This document shows positions 33,745 to 44,924 of a DNA stretch of 64,000 bases, piece after piece (the stretch's first letter is position 1; the number at the start of each line of letters is the position of its first letter). The position numbers and the translations under genes are program-made. Origin of the DNA: Toxotes chatareus (lineage: Eukaryota > Chordata > Actinopteri > Toxotidae); NCBI GenBank assembly GCA_016801885.1, contig JAFBJY010000388.1, forward strand, positions 62,001-126,000, in the 5' to 3' direction. The notes under the pieces are model-generated. The model was given only the letters and a program-made list of their open reading frames with translations, had not been told where the DNA came from and ran no database searches.

Positions 33745-33985
33745 GTTAGTCAGTGTGTAGCTTTGTTCTTTACAGACTGATGTATGTTCAGAGTCTGACT
33801 CTGGAAAGCTCTTTTAAAGTCATCTGCTAACGGGAAGAGAGTTTGTCTGTGCTCAGCTAAAATCCCACTTTACCTGTTGTTTACCTGAGATTTCTGACAT
33901 CACTTCTCGTTTTGGAGCCTTACACAAGAGTGATGTGGAGCTTTCTTTGCTTTCCTCCTCCCTTTGCTTCGTGCTGTGTCTACAG

Positions 33986-34145
33986 GGGGTTCCTCTGGCA
34001 TCGGCGGGAAGCGCCCACACCATGCCGACATCCACCCTCCTCTAAGGTGGGAAGTCACTGACTTGGTCGGGTCCTTTGGCAAGATCAACAACGTGATCCT
34101 CATGCCATGCTCAGAAGAGAGAGAGAGAAGAGCCAAGGACAGAAG
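33986..34145 (+). pseudogene. znf638-like: znf638-like copy 2: RRM1 first-half exon
   Basis: Acceptor CTACAG, donor GTACGT at 34146. Encodes RWEVTDLVGSFGKINNVILM followed by PCSEERERRAKDRR, the helix-1/beta-2 (RNP-2 to loop) part of an RRM. The segment that should carry beta-1 (normally VxIxGLPEG) reads as a Pro/His stretch, so a short frameshift or loss is likely. LINE A begins just after the donor. Confidence 0.65.
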
Positions 34146-34149
34146 GTAC

Positions 34150-36676
34150 GTCTAAGAGTATCTACATGTTGTATCTACATGCCGAGGCGGAGGCCTGTGC
34201 ATCTACATCAACAGAGACTGGTGTATCAATGCCATGTTAGCCACAAAACACTGCTCTCAATTGGCAGAGTTCCTCATTGTGAAATGCCGCCATTCTATCT
34301 GCCGAGGGAATTCACCAACGTGATCGACCCCCATTGGTCGCTCTGATCACCTTTCTGTCATGCTGGTACCGGTATACAAACTGTTCCTGAAGTGCAGCAG
34401 GTCAGAGATAAAACACACGCGGATCTGGCCAGAGGGTGCAGTCTCTGCACTTCAGGACTGCTTCAGGAACACGGACTGGGAGGTCTTCAAGATCGCAGCC
34501 TCCCAGGAGACTGCGTAGACATCGGGGAATATGCAGAGGCGGTAACCTGCTACATTGCAAAGTGCATAGAGGATGTCACGTTAGCCAAGACCTTCAGGGC
34601 ACGTGGCAACCAGAAACCGTGGATGACAACTGAGGTGCGCTCACTTTTGTCAGCCAGAGACAAAGCCTTCGGGGCGGGGGACAAGCCTGGACTCCGCTCT
34701 GCCAGGACTGCACTCTCCAGGGGGATCAAGGCTGCGAAACGCACGTACGCAGAGAAAATCCATCGGCACCTCTGTGACACAGGCAACACCAGACGAATGT
34801 GGCAGGGAGTCCAGGCACTGACGGACTACAAGCCCAGGCAGAGGGTCGAGGACGACGACGCCTCCCTTCCTGACAGGCTCAACAACTTCTTTGCGCGCTT
34901 CGAGAAACCAAGCCCGACAACCGGAAGGAGGGCCGACCCTCTACCATTTGTTGGGCCAGCTCACACCATCAGCGTAGCAGACACGTGGAGGATCCTGAAG
35001 AGAGTCAACCCACAGAAAGCAGCGGGCCCAGACAACATCCCGGGACGTGTGCTGAGAGACTGGCTGGTGAGCTGGCTGAGGTCCTGACTGACATCTTTAA
35101 CATCTCGCTCAGTCAGGCCACCGTTCCTACATGCTTTAAAACATCCACCATAGTACCGGTGGCAAAGAAACCAGCCGTCTCCTGCCTGAATCACTACCGC
35201 CTCGTCTCACTAACACCGATTGTGATGAAGTGCTTTGAACGACTCGTCAAACCACACATCACAGCCAGCCTCCCTGCATCATTCGACCCCCTCCAGTGTG
35301 CATACCGTCCCAACCGTTCCACAGAGGATTCAATAACCACCACCCTGCACTCAGTCATCACTCATTTGGACCACAAAAACACCTACGCCAGAATCCTGTA
35401 CATTGATTTCAGCTCAGCGTTTAACACCATCATCCCACAGACACTAGTGGAGAAACTCCTGCTACTCAGCCAGATCACCGCCACATGTCTCTGGATCCAG
35501 GACTTCCTGACCGAGAGACCACAGTCTGTTTGGGTTGGGAAAAACATCTCCAAATCCATAACGCTGAGCACTGGTTCTCCCCAAGGGTGTGTACTCAGTC
35601 CACTACTGTTTACACTGCTGACACACGACTGTGCAGCCAGAAATGAGGGGAACCTGATCACAAAGTTTGCAGATGACACCACAGTGGTGGGACTCATCAG
35701 GGCAAACGATGAATCAGTGTACAGGGAGGAAGTAGATCACCTGGTGGACTGGTGCAGACTGAATAACCTGGTGCTGAACGTGGATAAGACCAAGGAAATG
35801 ATCATCGACTTCCGGCGGACTCAGCCTGAGCACGCCCCTCAGCATCAGGGGCCACCCCGTGGAGAGAGTAGAGAACATCAGATTCCTAGGAGTGCAGATC
35901 TCACAGGACCTGTGCTGGAAGAAGAACACCTCAGTGATAACAAAGCGGGCCCAGCAGAGACTGCACTTCCTGAGGAGGCTGAAAAAGCCTCTCTCCCCAC
36001 CTGCATCCTCAGGACCTTTTACAGAGGCGTGGTGGAGAACGTCCTGACATACTGCATGTCCACTTGGTACTGCAGCTGCAGTATGGCGGACAGGAAAGCC
36101 TTACAGACAATAGTCAGGGGGGCAGAGAAGATTATTGGAGTTTCTCTTCCCTCTGTCCAAGATCTCTTCCAGAGCCGCTGCAGGAGCAGGGCCCTGGGCA
36201 TAGTTAAGGACTCCTCACACCCTCTCCACAGATTTGTTGAACTGCTACCTTCAGGCAAAAGATACCGGAGCATAAAAGGCAGAACCTCCAGACTCACCAA
36301 CAGCTTCCTACCACAAGCTGTTAGACTACTGAACAGCTGAATCACCACCAAAGACAGCTTAAATGGGTGTTTCACCTGGCACTGGTCACTCTTATGCACA
36401 GCACTGGCACTTTATTGACAGTTGCTGCTATGGACATCACAATTTTTGCACAATGGGCGTCTTGCAATATGTTAGGGGGATTTGAGTGTGTTCATTTCTT
36501 TACTTCTCTTAGTACTTATTTAGTATTTATTATTACTATTTTATTATTATTTTATTTCTCTATGTTGACCTTCACTCTCCTGACCCCAGGAAATGCTGTC
36601 TCATTTTGTCTGCACTGCAGTTGTATGTACGGCAAAGTGACAATAAAGCCTGATTTGATTTGATTTGATTTGATGT
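34150..36676 (+). mobile_element. LINE A, copy 2 (L2-type)
   Basis: Non-LTR retrotransposon in the intron after RRM1. Endonuclease remnants (GGGLCIYINRDW, then FTNV and SDHLSVMLVPVY) start at 34180 with an internal deletion. The linker/RT open frame 34392-35087 shifts to a 451-codon frame, 34985-36340. The RT blocks KAAGPDNIPGRVLR, KCFERLVKPHI, RPNRSTEDSI, FSSAFNTIIPQ, STGSPQGCVLSPLLF and FADDTTVVG are all present, so the catalytic core is intact here. The 3' end is TGACAATAAAGCC plus TGATT repeats. Two or three frameshifts make it inactive. Confidence 0.92.
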
Positions 36677-37103
36677 TCATGTGTTTTACAAGAAATTTCA
36701 CTTTGAGATTTGATGTTCCAGAGCAGTTTCAAACAGATGAAAGGAAAAAAAGAAAGAAGAAGAAAAAGTCGTCTCACTGATCTGTAGTCAGTGTTGCAGT
36801 TTGCTCATGTTGTGAATATTACAGGCAAAAAGAAAGAACATGTTTCAGTAATCAGTCCATTTCTTGAAAACAGAGGATGCTTTTTTCTGTTTTGTTGTAT
36901 TAAAATGAGCAGAATTAACATTTTCTCTAAGTGTGTTTTACAAGAAAGAATAGCATTGGCCTGTTCATCTGTCACTCTTCAGTCAACAAAACAGTGGCTG
37001 TGGATATTTTAGCCTGTGCAGGTTTCCTGCTTCTACTTTGCACAACGTCATCGTGGTTTCTGTCTGTCCCACGTCATCACTTTGTCTCCCTCCCTTGCTG
37101 CAG

Positions 37104-37722
37104 GCATCTGTATGCATGGTGAAGGCTGAAGACGCTCAGGCACTGGCTAACTCCACAAATCTCTCCATCAGAATCCATCTCATACACAAAATTAGTTTCA
37201 ATTCCTTTTTTTTTTTTGGTTATTTTTTGATGTTTGAAGTCTCATTTCTGTTTGATTTCCTTTAGAAACCTGAAGCAGTGCAGTCTCCTGATGCCAACAA
37301 CAGGTCTGCCACAGTTATCATCACCGTTCTTCCCTTTAACCCCATATGTTGTTCACTCAACCTGCTCATTTCAAACCTGCACTCAGATATGATTATTTCT
37401 GACTTCACAGCAAACCTGCTTCAGGACAGGAGAAGGGTCCTGCCGGGGAAGACTCAGGTAGGACAACAAAAAACCGCCACTGCTAGTCTGCAGGCAGTCA
37501 GTGCTAATATATCCACATCTATCACTGTCAACAAATACTCAGTATATCTAGTTAAACTGTACCTGATCACATGGAATAAAGTGTAGCTTAGTCACATGTA
37601 GTCTGGTTTGTGATGTCTTGCTTTTGCTGGCTTGTAGTTGTGATGTGTATGAAAACATAGTGAGTGTAGCATCTTCCCCTCCTACTCCCCACTGCAGGAG
37701 CTGAGGCTGAACACAAGACGTC
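37104..37722 (+). pseudogene. znf638-like: znf638-like copy 2: RRM1 C-terminal and linker exons
   Basis: Exon blocks 37104-37194 (ASVCMVKAEDAQALANST), 37266-37303 (KPEAVQSPDANN), 37425-37457 and 37698-37722. The last two joined in one frame read QEKGPAGEDSGAEAEHKTS, a credible acidic linker. The last exon is cut at 37722: compared with copy 1, 236 bp including its final bases and GT donor are deleted and LINE B follows at once. The donor of the first block was not found. Confidence 0.55.
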
Positions 37723-39956
37723 TTTGAAGACATAAATTATTTAATAAAATGTAGAAATAAAGGTAACTAAATTATAATCTAAAACAGATAATTGTATAAT
37801 CTAAAAACATAACAAATATAAATCATGAATAAATTCAAGGCTGTTAATGAATTGTGATTTTTTGGGCTGAATTAATGCTTTTTATTGCCTAAGGGAAAAG
37901 AAGTGTTCTTCAGGCGCTTTGTCCTGGCCTTGATGCTCCAGAGACGTTTTCCTGAGGGCAACAGGCTGAACAGCTGGTGGGACGGATGGTAGGGGTCTCT
38001 GAGGATTCTCTCAGCTCTGGAGAGATGGTGAGAGCTGGAGATGTCCTCAAGAGATGGCAGTGGACAGCCCGTGATTTTTCTGCTGTCCTGATGACCCTCT
38101 GCAGCATCCTCTTGTCCCCAGCAGAGCATCCAGAGTACCACACAGTAATGCCATATAACACCGCCTGGATTGTCATGTGATCGAAGGACACCAGCAGGTT
38201 TCGGAGCGGTCTCAAGAAGTGCAAAGGCTGCTGGGCCTTCTTTACCAGGGTTGGGGTGTTGGCTGACCAGGAGAGGTCCTCAGAGATGTAGGTCCCCAGG
38301 AACTTGAAGGTTCAGACCCTCTCCACCAGGGCACCATTTATGTAGAGAGGGGGTGGTTCGGTCCTCTTCCTTCGGACGTCTCTCACCATCTCCTTGGTTT
38401 TTCATGTGTTGAGCAACAAGTTATTTCTGTCACACCATTTAGCCAGTCTCTGTATGTCCTCTCTGTAAAGTGACTCACCTCCTCCAACAACAGTGGTGTC
38501 AGCAGCAAATTTGATGATGGTGTTTGAGGAGTGAGTGGTGGGTGTACAGGGTATACAGGAGAGGGCTAAGCACGCAGCCATGGGGGAGCCAGTGCTGAGT
38601 GTGAGTGTGAAGGAACAGTGGGGGCCAAGTCTTGTTTTTTGCGCTCGGTCTGTTAAAAAGTCCTTAATCCAGGCACAGCTGGAGGAAGGGAAATCCAGGG
38701 CATGCACTTTATTTACCAGTATCTGTGGGACTGTTGTGTTAAAAGCTGAACTAAAATCAACAAAGAGTGTCCTAACATAGCTCCCGGCTGCTCCAGGTGG
38801 GACAGGACGGTATGGAGGGCAATGCTGATGGCATCTTCTGTTGACCTGTTATGCAAACTGATGATGGTCGAAGGAGAGTGGGAGGAGCCTTTTAATGTGC
38901 TGGGCCACAAGTCTTTCAAAGCATTTCATGACCACAGATGTTAATGCAATTGGTCTGTAGTCATTCAGGCTGTGTATTGAGTTTTTTTTTCCAACCGGAA
39001 CGATGGTAGCTGACTTGAGGCAGGGAGGGATGGTTGCCTGTGTCAGAGAGAGGTTGAAAATCCGGGTAAGGACCCCCGCCAGCTGGTGGGCACAGGCTTT
39101 TAGTACCTTCCCGAGTCCTCCATCCGGCCCGGCTGCTTTCCTCGGGTTGATCTTCTCTACAACCACGCAAACTTGATGTTCCTTGAGAGTGAGGGCTGGG
39201 GGGGTGTAGGTCTGGCAGTGTTTAGTGGCTGTATGGGGTTTTCCAACTTCAAAGTGGGCAAAGAAATGGTTCAGTTCCTCTGCCAGTGAGAGGTCTGTGC
39301 TGACTGACCCAGATGTAGCTCCTTTGTAGTTGGTGAGGTGTTGTATTCCTTGCCAGACTTGCCGTGAGTTGTTATTTGCCAGATAGTGCTCCACTTTCCT
39401 CTTGTTTTCTGCCTTTGCAGCCTTGATGCCTCTTTTCAGGTCTGCTCTTGTCTGGTTATACAGGACTTTATCCCCAGATTTCAAGGCTGTGTTTCGGGCC
39501 CTCAACAGATCCCTGTACTTCCTTGGTCATCCCTGGTTTTTGGTTTGGATAAACCTTGATGTTCTTGTTTACTGTCACATTAACTGTGCAGCTGTTTATA
39601 GAAAAAAGTACAGTCTCTGTATAGTCCTCCAGGGGCTGACGTTCAAAAATGTTCCAGTTGGTGCGTGCCAGGTTTTAATGGACTTGGCGGTGGGCCCAGT
39701 CTTCCTCCGAACAGGGGTGTATGCAGGGAAGAGCAGCAGTGATGTGTGATCTGATAGTCCCAGATGTGGAGAGGCTACTGCTCTGTATGCTTGCTTTATG
39801 TTGGAATAAACAGGGTCCAGTGTATTGTTTCCTCTGGTGGCAAAAAAGAAACACTCCCTTGGGATGAACTCTTTGCTGTTTGTTTATAATGTCCTGGAGA
39901 CGTGCGAGAGCACTGCTAACATTAGCATCAGGTGGAGTATAAACGGCAGTGATGGA
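37723..39956 (-). mobile_element. LINE B, copy 2 (antisense, 3' end deleted)
   Basis: Same insertion as 2533-4884. Its 3' tail (left) has been removed by the deletion at 37722. A further deletion of about 50 bp lies near 39845 in the endonuclease. Its 5' side reaches further than in copy 1, to about 39956, where the complement reads VYTPPDANVSSALA, typical of LINE endonuclease sequence. RT motifs as in copy 1, with frameshifts. Confidence 0.88.
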
Positions 39957-40022
39957 AAATCGAATTAATAAGGAAAAGTTCAGCTAAATGTTTATTCACT
40001 TGTTGTGTAATGTCTCCTACAG

Positions 40023-40142
40023 AAAGGCATGGTGTTGATCACAGGACGTCCTGAGAGCAGCTGCTCAGAGAGTGACATCATCAAGCTGATCCAGCCCTTT
40101 GACACGCCCTCTGACCTCATCCTGGCAAAACAAATGGGAAAG
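40023..40142 (+). pseudogene. znf638-like: znf638-like copy 2: RRM2 first-half exon
   Basis: 120 nt in frame (acceptor TACAG, donor GTTGGT). KGMVLITGRPESSCSESDII forms beta-1 (MVLITGRP, RNP-2) and helix 1, then KLIQPFDTPSDLILAKQMGK forms beta-2. It aligns in pattern with ZNF638 RRMs (VMLVSNLP...LAKPFG). Intact here but completely absent from copy 1, where a deletion of about 320 bp joins the LINE B edge to the next intron. Confidence 0.75.
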
Positions 40143-40361
40143 GTTGGTGTGATCACACCAGGAGGAGAGGAGAAAACACCTGGACACCAGTAATACATGT
40201 AGCCATGCAGGCTGCTTCTGTCTATCACAGGCTCAGTGGGACTGCTTTGTGGACAGTCCACACACTCAATCTGTCCATAGATACTAGTTTCTGGATTGTT
40301 GACCTGTTACAAAGTTCATCTTCCTACAGCACCGTGTTAAAAACATCCTTTTGTATGTTAG

Positions 40362-40493
40362 GTGCTTGTGTCAGTGGCAGACACAGAGATTGCTCAAGAG
40401 ATAGTGAAAGTCCACTCCTTCATCCCCACCAAGATTAAAGACTGTGAGCTGAAGATAATCCATGTCAAACAGCGTATTGGCCTCAGCACACCG
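40362..40493 (+). pseudogene. znf638-like: znf638-like copy 2: RRM2 second-half exon
   Basis: 132 nt, 44 codons, acceptor TTAG, donor GTAAGG. VLVSVADTEIAQEIVKVHSF contains beta-3 (RNP-1 position, degenerate as in this family), helix 2 and beta-4 (CELKIIHVKQRIGLSTP). Fully open. Confidence 0.75.
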
Positions 40494-40613
40494 GTAAGGC
40501 CTCTCATCATTCACCCACATCCTTTACAGGACACTCATCATCTTTGTCTCCTCCTCTGCTCTAATCTTCTATATTAAATATCTTCCTTTTGTGTGCTTGC
40601 GTCGTTCATCATG

Positions 40614-42384
40614 TGCTTTGTCATCTTGCGCTTGTGCTGTATTCCCCCAGATGCTAATGCCAAGCTTGCTATGAAGGAACTTCATGCAGCCATTAGCAAA
40701 CAACAGACTGCTCACCCGGAGGCTGCATTTATTGTGGCAAACTTAAAGACTGTGCACCAGCATGTTTCCTGCCCCACCAGAGGAGACAAAACTTTAGATC
40801 ATGTTTATACAAACATTGCTGGAGCTTACAGTGCGACTCCCCTCCCCCACCTGGGACAGTCTGATCACCTTTCTTTGTTCCTCATCCCCAAATATTCACC
40901 CCTCATCAACCGTGTGAAGCCAGCAGTGAAGACCATCAAAGTGTGGCCAGCGGGGACAGACTCTGTCCTTCAGGACAGGTTTCTACACACAGACTGGAGT
41001 ATGTTTGCTTCTCAGGCCACCTGTGGCTCCCACACGGACATTGATACATATACCTCCTCTGTACTGGATTATATCAACACCACCACTGACAGCGTCACAA
41101 CACAGAAACAGATCACCACGTACCCTAATCAGAAGCCATGGATGAACAAGGAGGTGCGGCTCCTGCTGAAGGCCCGGGACACCGCCTTCAGATCAGGTGA
41201 TGCACAAGCCTACAGTGAGTCCAGGGCTAACCTGAAGAGGGCCATCAAAAAGGCCAAGCACTGCTACAAGCTAAAGGTAGAGGAACATTTTTCCAACTCT
41301 GACCCCCAACGTGTGTGACAAGGCATCCAGGCCATCAGTGACTACAAGCCCAGCAGTGTCACTCCTGCAGCTACAGATGTCTCCTTCCTCAATGAGCTAA
41401 ATTACTTTTGCACAGCCCCATCCACATCAATGGGATGGCTGTTGAACGTGTCTCGTTCCTGGGGACCCACATTACAGAGGACCTGTCCTGGTCCACCAAC
41501 ACCTCCAGCCTGGTCAAGAAGGCTCACCAGCACCTCTTCTTCCTGAGGACACTGAAAAAGAATCACCTGTCCTCAGCCGTTTTGGTGAACTTCTACTGGT
41601 CTGTGATTGAGAGCTTCCTGACCAGCTGTATCACAGTCTGGTATGGGAACTGTTCAGTCACTGACCGAAAGGCGCTGCAGCGGGTGGTGAAAACCCAACG
41701 CATAACAGGGACTCCACTTCCCACCATTGAGGACATCCAGAGGAAATGCTGCCTGTGACGAGCTCACAGCATTCTCAAGGACTCCTCTCACCCTGCACAT
41801 AGACTGTTTAACCTCCTGCCCTCCGGGAGGCGCTTCAGGAGCCTCCGCACAAAAACGAGCAGACTCAGGACCAGCTTTTTCCCCACAGCTGTATCCTTAC
41901 TGAACTCGTCCACGCCCACTTCCACCTCCCACACAATCCTACCCACCCCCCACCACCCCCTTCCCCCTGCCGCACCATCCATACTCCTCACATATCCTCA
42001 TCTCCACACTTTCCTACTATCTGCATCACCAGTCTGTTTTCTTCTCTTTATAGTGTACATATATTTAGCAGTACAATTCATCTGTTAAGTACTACAAACT
42101 TACCTGTATGGTATGTTCATCTTACCTATCTACCTGTATACTTGTACATAACATTTAGAGGCATAATGTATCTGTATAGTATGGTAACAGTACCTATTTA
42201 ACTGTCAGTTTTGTCCATAGAATACCCATCTATATATCTGTTGATTGTAAATATATATCTCAACTGTAGACACTTTATATCCTGCACTTGCTGCTTTGCA
42301 CTTCTGGTTAGATGCTAAACTGCATTTGGTTACCCTGTCCTTGTACATGTGTAATGACAATAAAGTTGAATCTAATCTAATCTA
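40614..42384 (+). mobile_element. LINE D (private to copy 2)
   Basis: Non-LTR retrotransposon absent from the same intron in copy 1 (5260-5275). Endonuclease C-terminal part (PPDANAKLAMKELHAAI, TRGDKTLDHVYTN, LGQSDHLSLFLIP), linker (NQKPWMNKEVRLLLKARD), then a deletion at about 41410 jumps past the whole RT core to MHSPIHINGMAVERVSFLG and the C-terminal tail. The 3' UTR ends TGACAATAAAGTTGAA plus three TCTAA repeats. Probably transposed as a deleted copy or decayed later. Confidence 0.88.
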
Positions 42385-42457
42385 GTGCAGCATTTCTAGT
42401 TGTTTGTGAACCTTGAGCAGTAACTGCTGATAAACAGTAAAAAACCTCTTTACACAG

Positions 42458-42499
42458 GTGGCTCTCTACAATCTGCTGATGGGATCAGTGGAGCCATTA
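42458..42499 (+). pseudogene. znf638-like: znf638-like copy 2: small exon VALYNLLMGSVEPL
   Basis: 42 nt, 14 codons, acceptor ACACAG, donor GTGAGT, in phase 0 with both neighbours. Conserved in copy 1. In ZNF638 a similar short linker sits between two RRMs. Copy 3 begins exactly at the donor of this exon. Confidence 0.65.
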
Positions 42500-42981
42500 G
42501 TGAGTATTTCTACCATTAGATATTTCTATGCACTTCATCTTATTTATTCCTTGATGTAACAAGGACAGTGCACGTTAATAAACTTTGCTGGAAATACACC
42601 AGGGACAAGTGTAGATGATCCAAATGTACATTTACACGAAGCTCTTTAAAGTAATAAACCTAAATCAGGCTGAAGGGTCTTACTGTCAAACTGCAGCAGT
42701 AAGTGTTCACTTGTCCCTGTCCTACATTTTAGATGTAGATAAACAGGGACAGTCCTGTAAAACGTGACGTCTGCTGGAACTTTACAACTAGTTTTTGATG
42801 GAAAGTACATTAAAGTAAGAAAACAGTTTTTTTCACGGGTATAGTAATATTGCAGAAACCCTCATTTACTGATGGTAATGAATATGTCTTCTGTTTATCT
42901 TCTGCTTTAGTCTTCTGTGTACCTTGATCCACTAATTATCCGCTGGCTAATTAGTGACTGTATGTCCTTTATGTCCTCCAG

Positions 42982-43119
42982 GAGAGTACTGTTCCAGTGG
43001 GCTGGAGCAGGCTCTTGGTGATCAGTAATGTCCCCAACATGTCCTCTGGCTCCTCTGAGCTCCAAAAACTGGTGCCACGCTTTGGTACCGTCATCAAGAC
43101 CCTCGTGCTCAACAACATG
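42982..43119 (+). pseudogene. znf638-like: znf638-like copy 2: RRM3 first-half exon
   Basis: 138 nt in frame, acceptor CTCCAG, donor GTGAGG. ESTVPVGWSRLLVISNVPNM carries beta-1 (RLLVISNVP) and SSELQKLVPRFGTVIKTLVL helix 1 and beta-2 with the LVPRFG turn typical of RRMs. Intact in copy 2; split by ERV-1 in copy 1; indel-ridden in copy 3 (about 58853-58974). Confidence 0.8.
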
Positions 43120-43271
43120 GTGAGGGCTGTTTGTCTGTGCAGCTGCAGACATGCTAATCCATGAGATCCTCAGCCACCCCTGTCCTGAATGTCCGTGTCC
43201 TCACACACAGCTCTGTCCTGGGCTGACATGTAACATGCTGTTGATGTGATATTGTGCCTCTTCCTGCTTAG

Positions 43272-43436
43272 GTCATTTGTGAGATGGCGACTGCAGCCAT
43301 GGCATTCTCTGTTTACAAACGCTTCCAGACGTTTCCGTGCATCATCCAGAACAACCCCCTGTTCTTCTCCCGCAAGCCGGACCCCAAGGCCAACACACAG
43401 ACAGAAGTCATCACTACGTACCTTGAGTCGTCTGAG
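43272..43436 (+). pseudogene. znf638-like: znf638-like copy 2: RRM3 second-half exon
   Basis: 165 nt in frame, acceptor CTTAG, donor GTCGGT (weak). VICEMATAAMAFSVYKRFQT is beta-3 and helix 2 (compare ILQLDSPESAQSMYSFLKQ in ZNF638), then PCIIQNNPLFFSRKPDPKAN. Fully open in copy 2. Confidence 0.8.
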
Positions 43437-43579
43437 GTCGGTAATTGATTGGCAGTGCTTGCTCATTATTCAGTTAGACATATGTCTTATCTACTACTGG
43501 CATGATGTCCTGCAGCGTCAGCTCCATGTGCATGTGTTTGATGTCACACTGCTCAATAGCTCCTTGTGTCTGCTCATAG

Positions 43580-44014
43580 GATGCACCTGCTAACGGCAAA
43601 AGCAGCCAAACAGCAGCAGCTGCAGAGGAAGAGGAGGCTGTCCATATAGAGAAGTCTCAACCTCCTTTGGATGCTTCTGGGACAGACCAGAAGATGAAGA
43701 GCACAGAGAAGACGGCTGGTGAAGACCAAGCTTTGGGAGAAGACGCCAGCAAAGACAGCATCAGAAGCCATGAGCCTAGCGCTGCTGTTTCCCACTCTTC
43801 AGCTGCACAAGACGCCAAAGCAGAAGCAGTCATGGATACAGACATGAGGGAAACATCTGCTGATAAAACTGTCTCAGAGACAGTAGGAGACAATAAAGGA
43901 GTCAATCCATCTGAAGCAGGAAAGGACAAGGCTGCAGGTGCCCAAGAGACAAAGGCATCTGTCTCTAATGGCAGAGCAGCTTCCATGGAGACGGCCATGC
44001 CAGAGCTACCTAAG
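43580..44014 (+). pseudogene. znf638-like: znf638-like copy 2: acidic low-complexity exon
   Basis: 435 nt, 145 codons open, acceptor CATAG, donor GTAACA. Composition Ala/Glu/Ser/Lys (AAAAEEEEAVHIEKSQPP, DTDMRETSADKTVSETVG). Disordered region, no domain. It is the complete version of the exon that a LINE splits in copy 1. Confidence 0.7.
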
Positions 44015-44132
44015 GTAACATACAGCAGAAATGTGTCTCTGCGCTCGTCAGCCTGTTGTTGGAGTCGGGTTGTTCTTCTGTGTAGCTCAGCCTGTGAGCT
44101 TTCATGTCTCTTTTTCATCCCTGTTTCACCAG

Positions 44133-44554
44133 GTCACTCAACAAATGGTTAACGCGTTGCTTGTAGAGTGTCCAACAAGAACCGCAGCCATCCTAACAAC
44201 GTAGCAGCTTCCACCTGTGGCGTGAAGGGGGAAACACAAACAGAGACAGAGCAGGACAAAAAGTCAGCAGAGGGGACAAAAGAGGCGGCCAAGAACCACA
44301 CAGAGGAGGAGGTGAAGAAGCATGAGAGGGAGAGGAAAGAGAGGGAAGCCAGAAAGGAGGCGAGCGAGAGAGAGAGGAAGGAGAGGGAGTGGGATGAAAG
44401 AGCCAGGAGGGAGAGGGAGGAGGAAAGGAGGGAGAGAAAGAGAGCACACGGTGAAGGTTTGTCCGGATCCAGGTGGTCTTGCCGGTCGGAGGGATACAAG
44501 CAGAGCTCCTGGACGGACGCACAGCATAACAGCTCACAGGCTGAGACCACAATG
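44133..44554 (+). pseudogene. znf638-like: znf638-like copy 2: Glu/Arg-rich exon with stop and lost donor
   Basis: The entering frame reads VTQQMVNALLVECPTRTAAI and stops at TAG 44202-44204. One base over, the exon is open: VAASTCGVKGETQTETEQDK, a charged helix (KKHERERKEREARKEASERE) and an RS-like end (SWTDAQHNSSQAETT). The donor reads CTGAGG at 44555, where copy 1 has GTGAGG. The repeat-rich helix is about 17 codons shorter than in copy 1. Confidence 0.7.
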
Positions 44555-44649
44555 CTGAGGAGGTGCTGCTGGGTCAAAACCTGGACACTTAAATGTCTCC
44601 TGTGTGTCCTAACCCACAACCCTGTTTCTTTGTCCTGTCATGACATCAG

Positions 44650-44802
44650 GTGGAGGACGAGGACCACTTCCCATTCAACATGAGTGACTTTGTGACATTA
44701 GATGAAGTAGGAGATGTTAGCGACCTTCCGTGTTCTCCTGCCGTTGTTCCCATGGAAACCACAGACAGGGAGGAGACATCTGTCCTTCAGGACACTACAG
44801 GG
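44650..44802 (+). pseudogene. znf638-like: znf638-like copy 2: FPFN...FVTLDEV exon
   Basis: 153 nt in frame, acceptor CATCAG, donor GTACAT. VEDEDHFPFNMSDFVTLDEV then GDVSDLPCSPAVVPMETTD. The FPFN...FVT.DEV pattern is a signature shared by ZNF638, matrin-3 and RBM20 and is the best single marker for the family assignment. Confidence 0.8.
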
Positions 44803-44924
44803 GTACATTTTAGCTTGTGTATATCCCGTCAAGCTTTTCTCTACATGTTTGAGGGGGGGGGTGACCGAGACTTAAATGTCCACAGTCTTATGACGTCAGT
44901 CCTTTTCTGGTTTTCTGCTTCTAG

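Noticed and set aside
34392..36340. Active LINE encoding a complete reverse transcriptase
   Set aside because: The RT core is present, but the endonuclease is deleted and the reading frame shifts at least twice.
44168..44683. Separate small gene for the charged helix
   Set aside because: It lies within a spliced exon with a matching acceptor, and the frame difference is explained by a 1-bp lesion.
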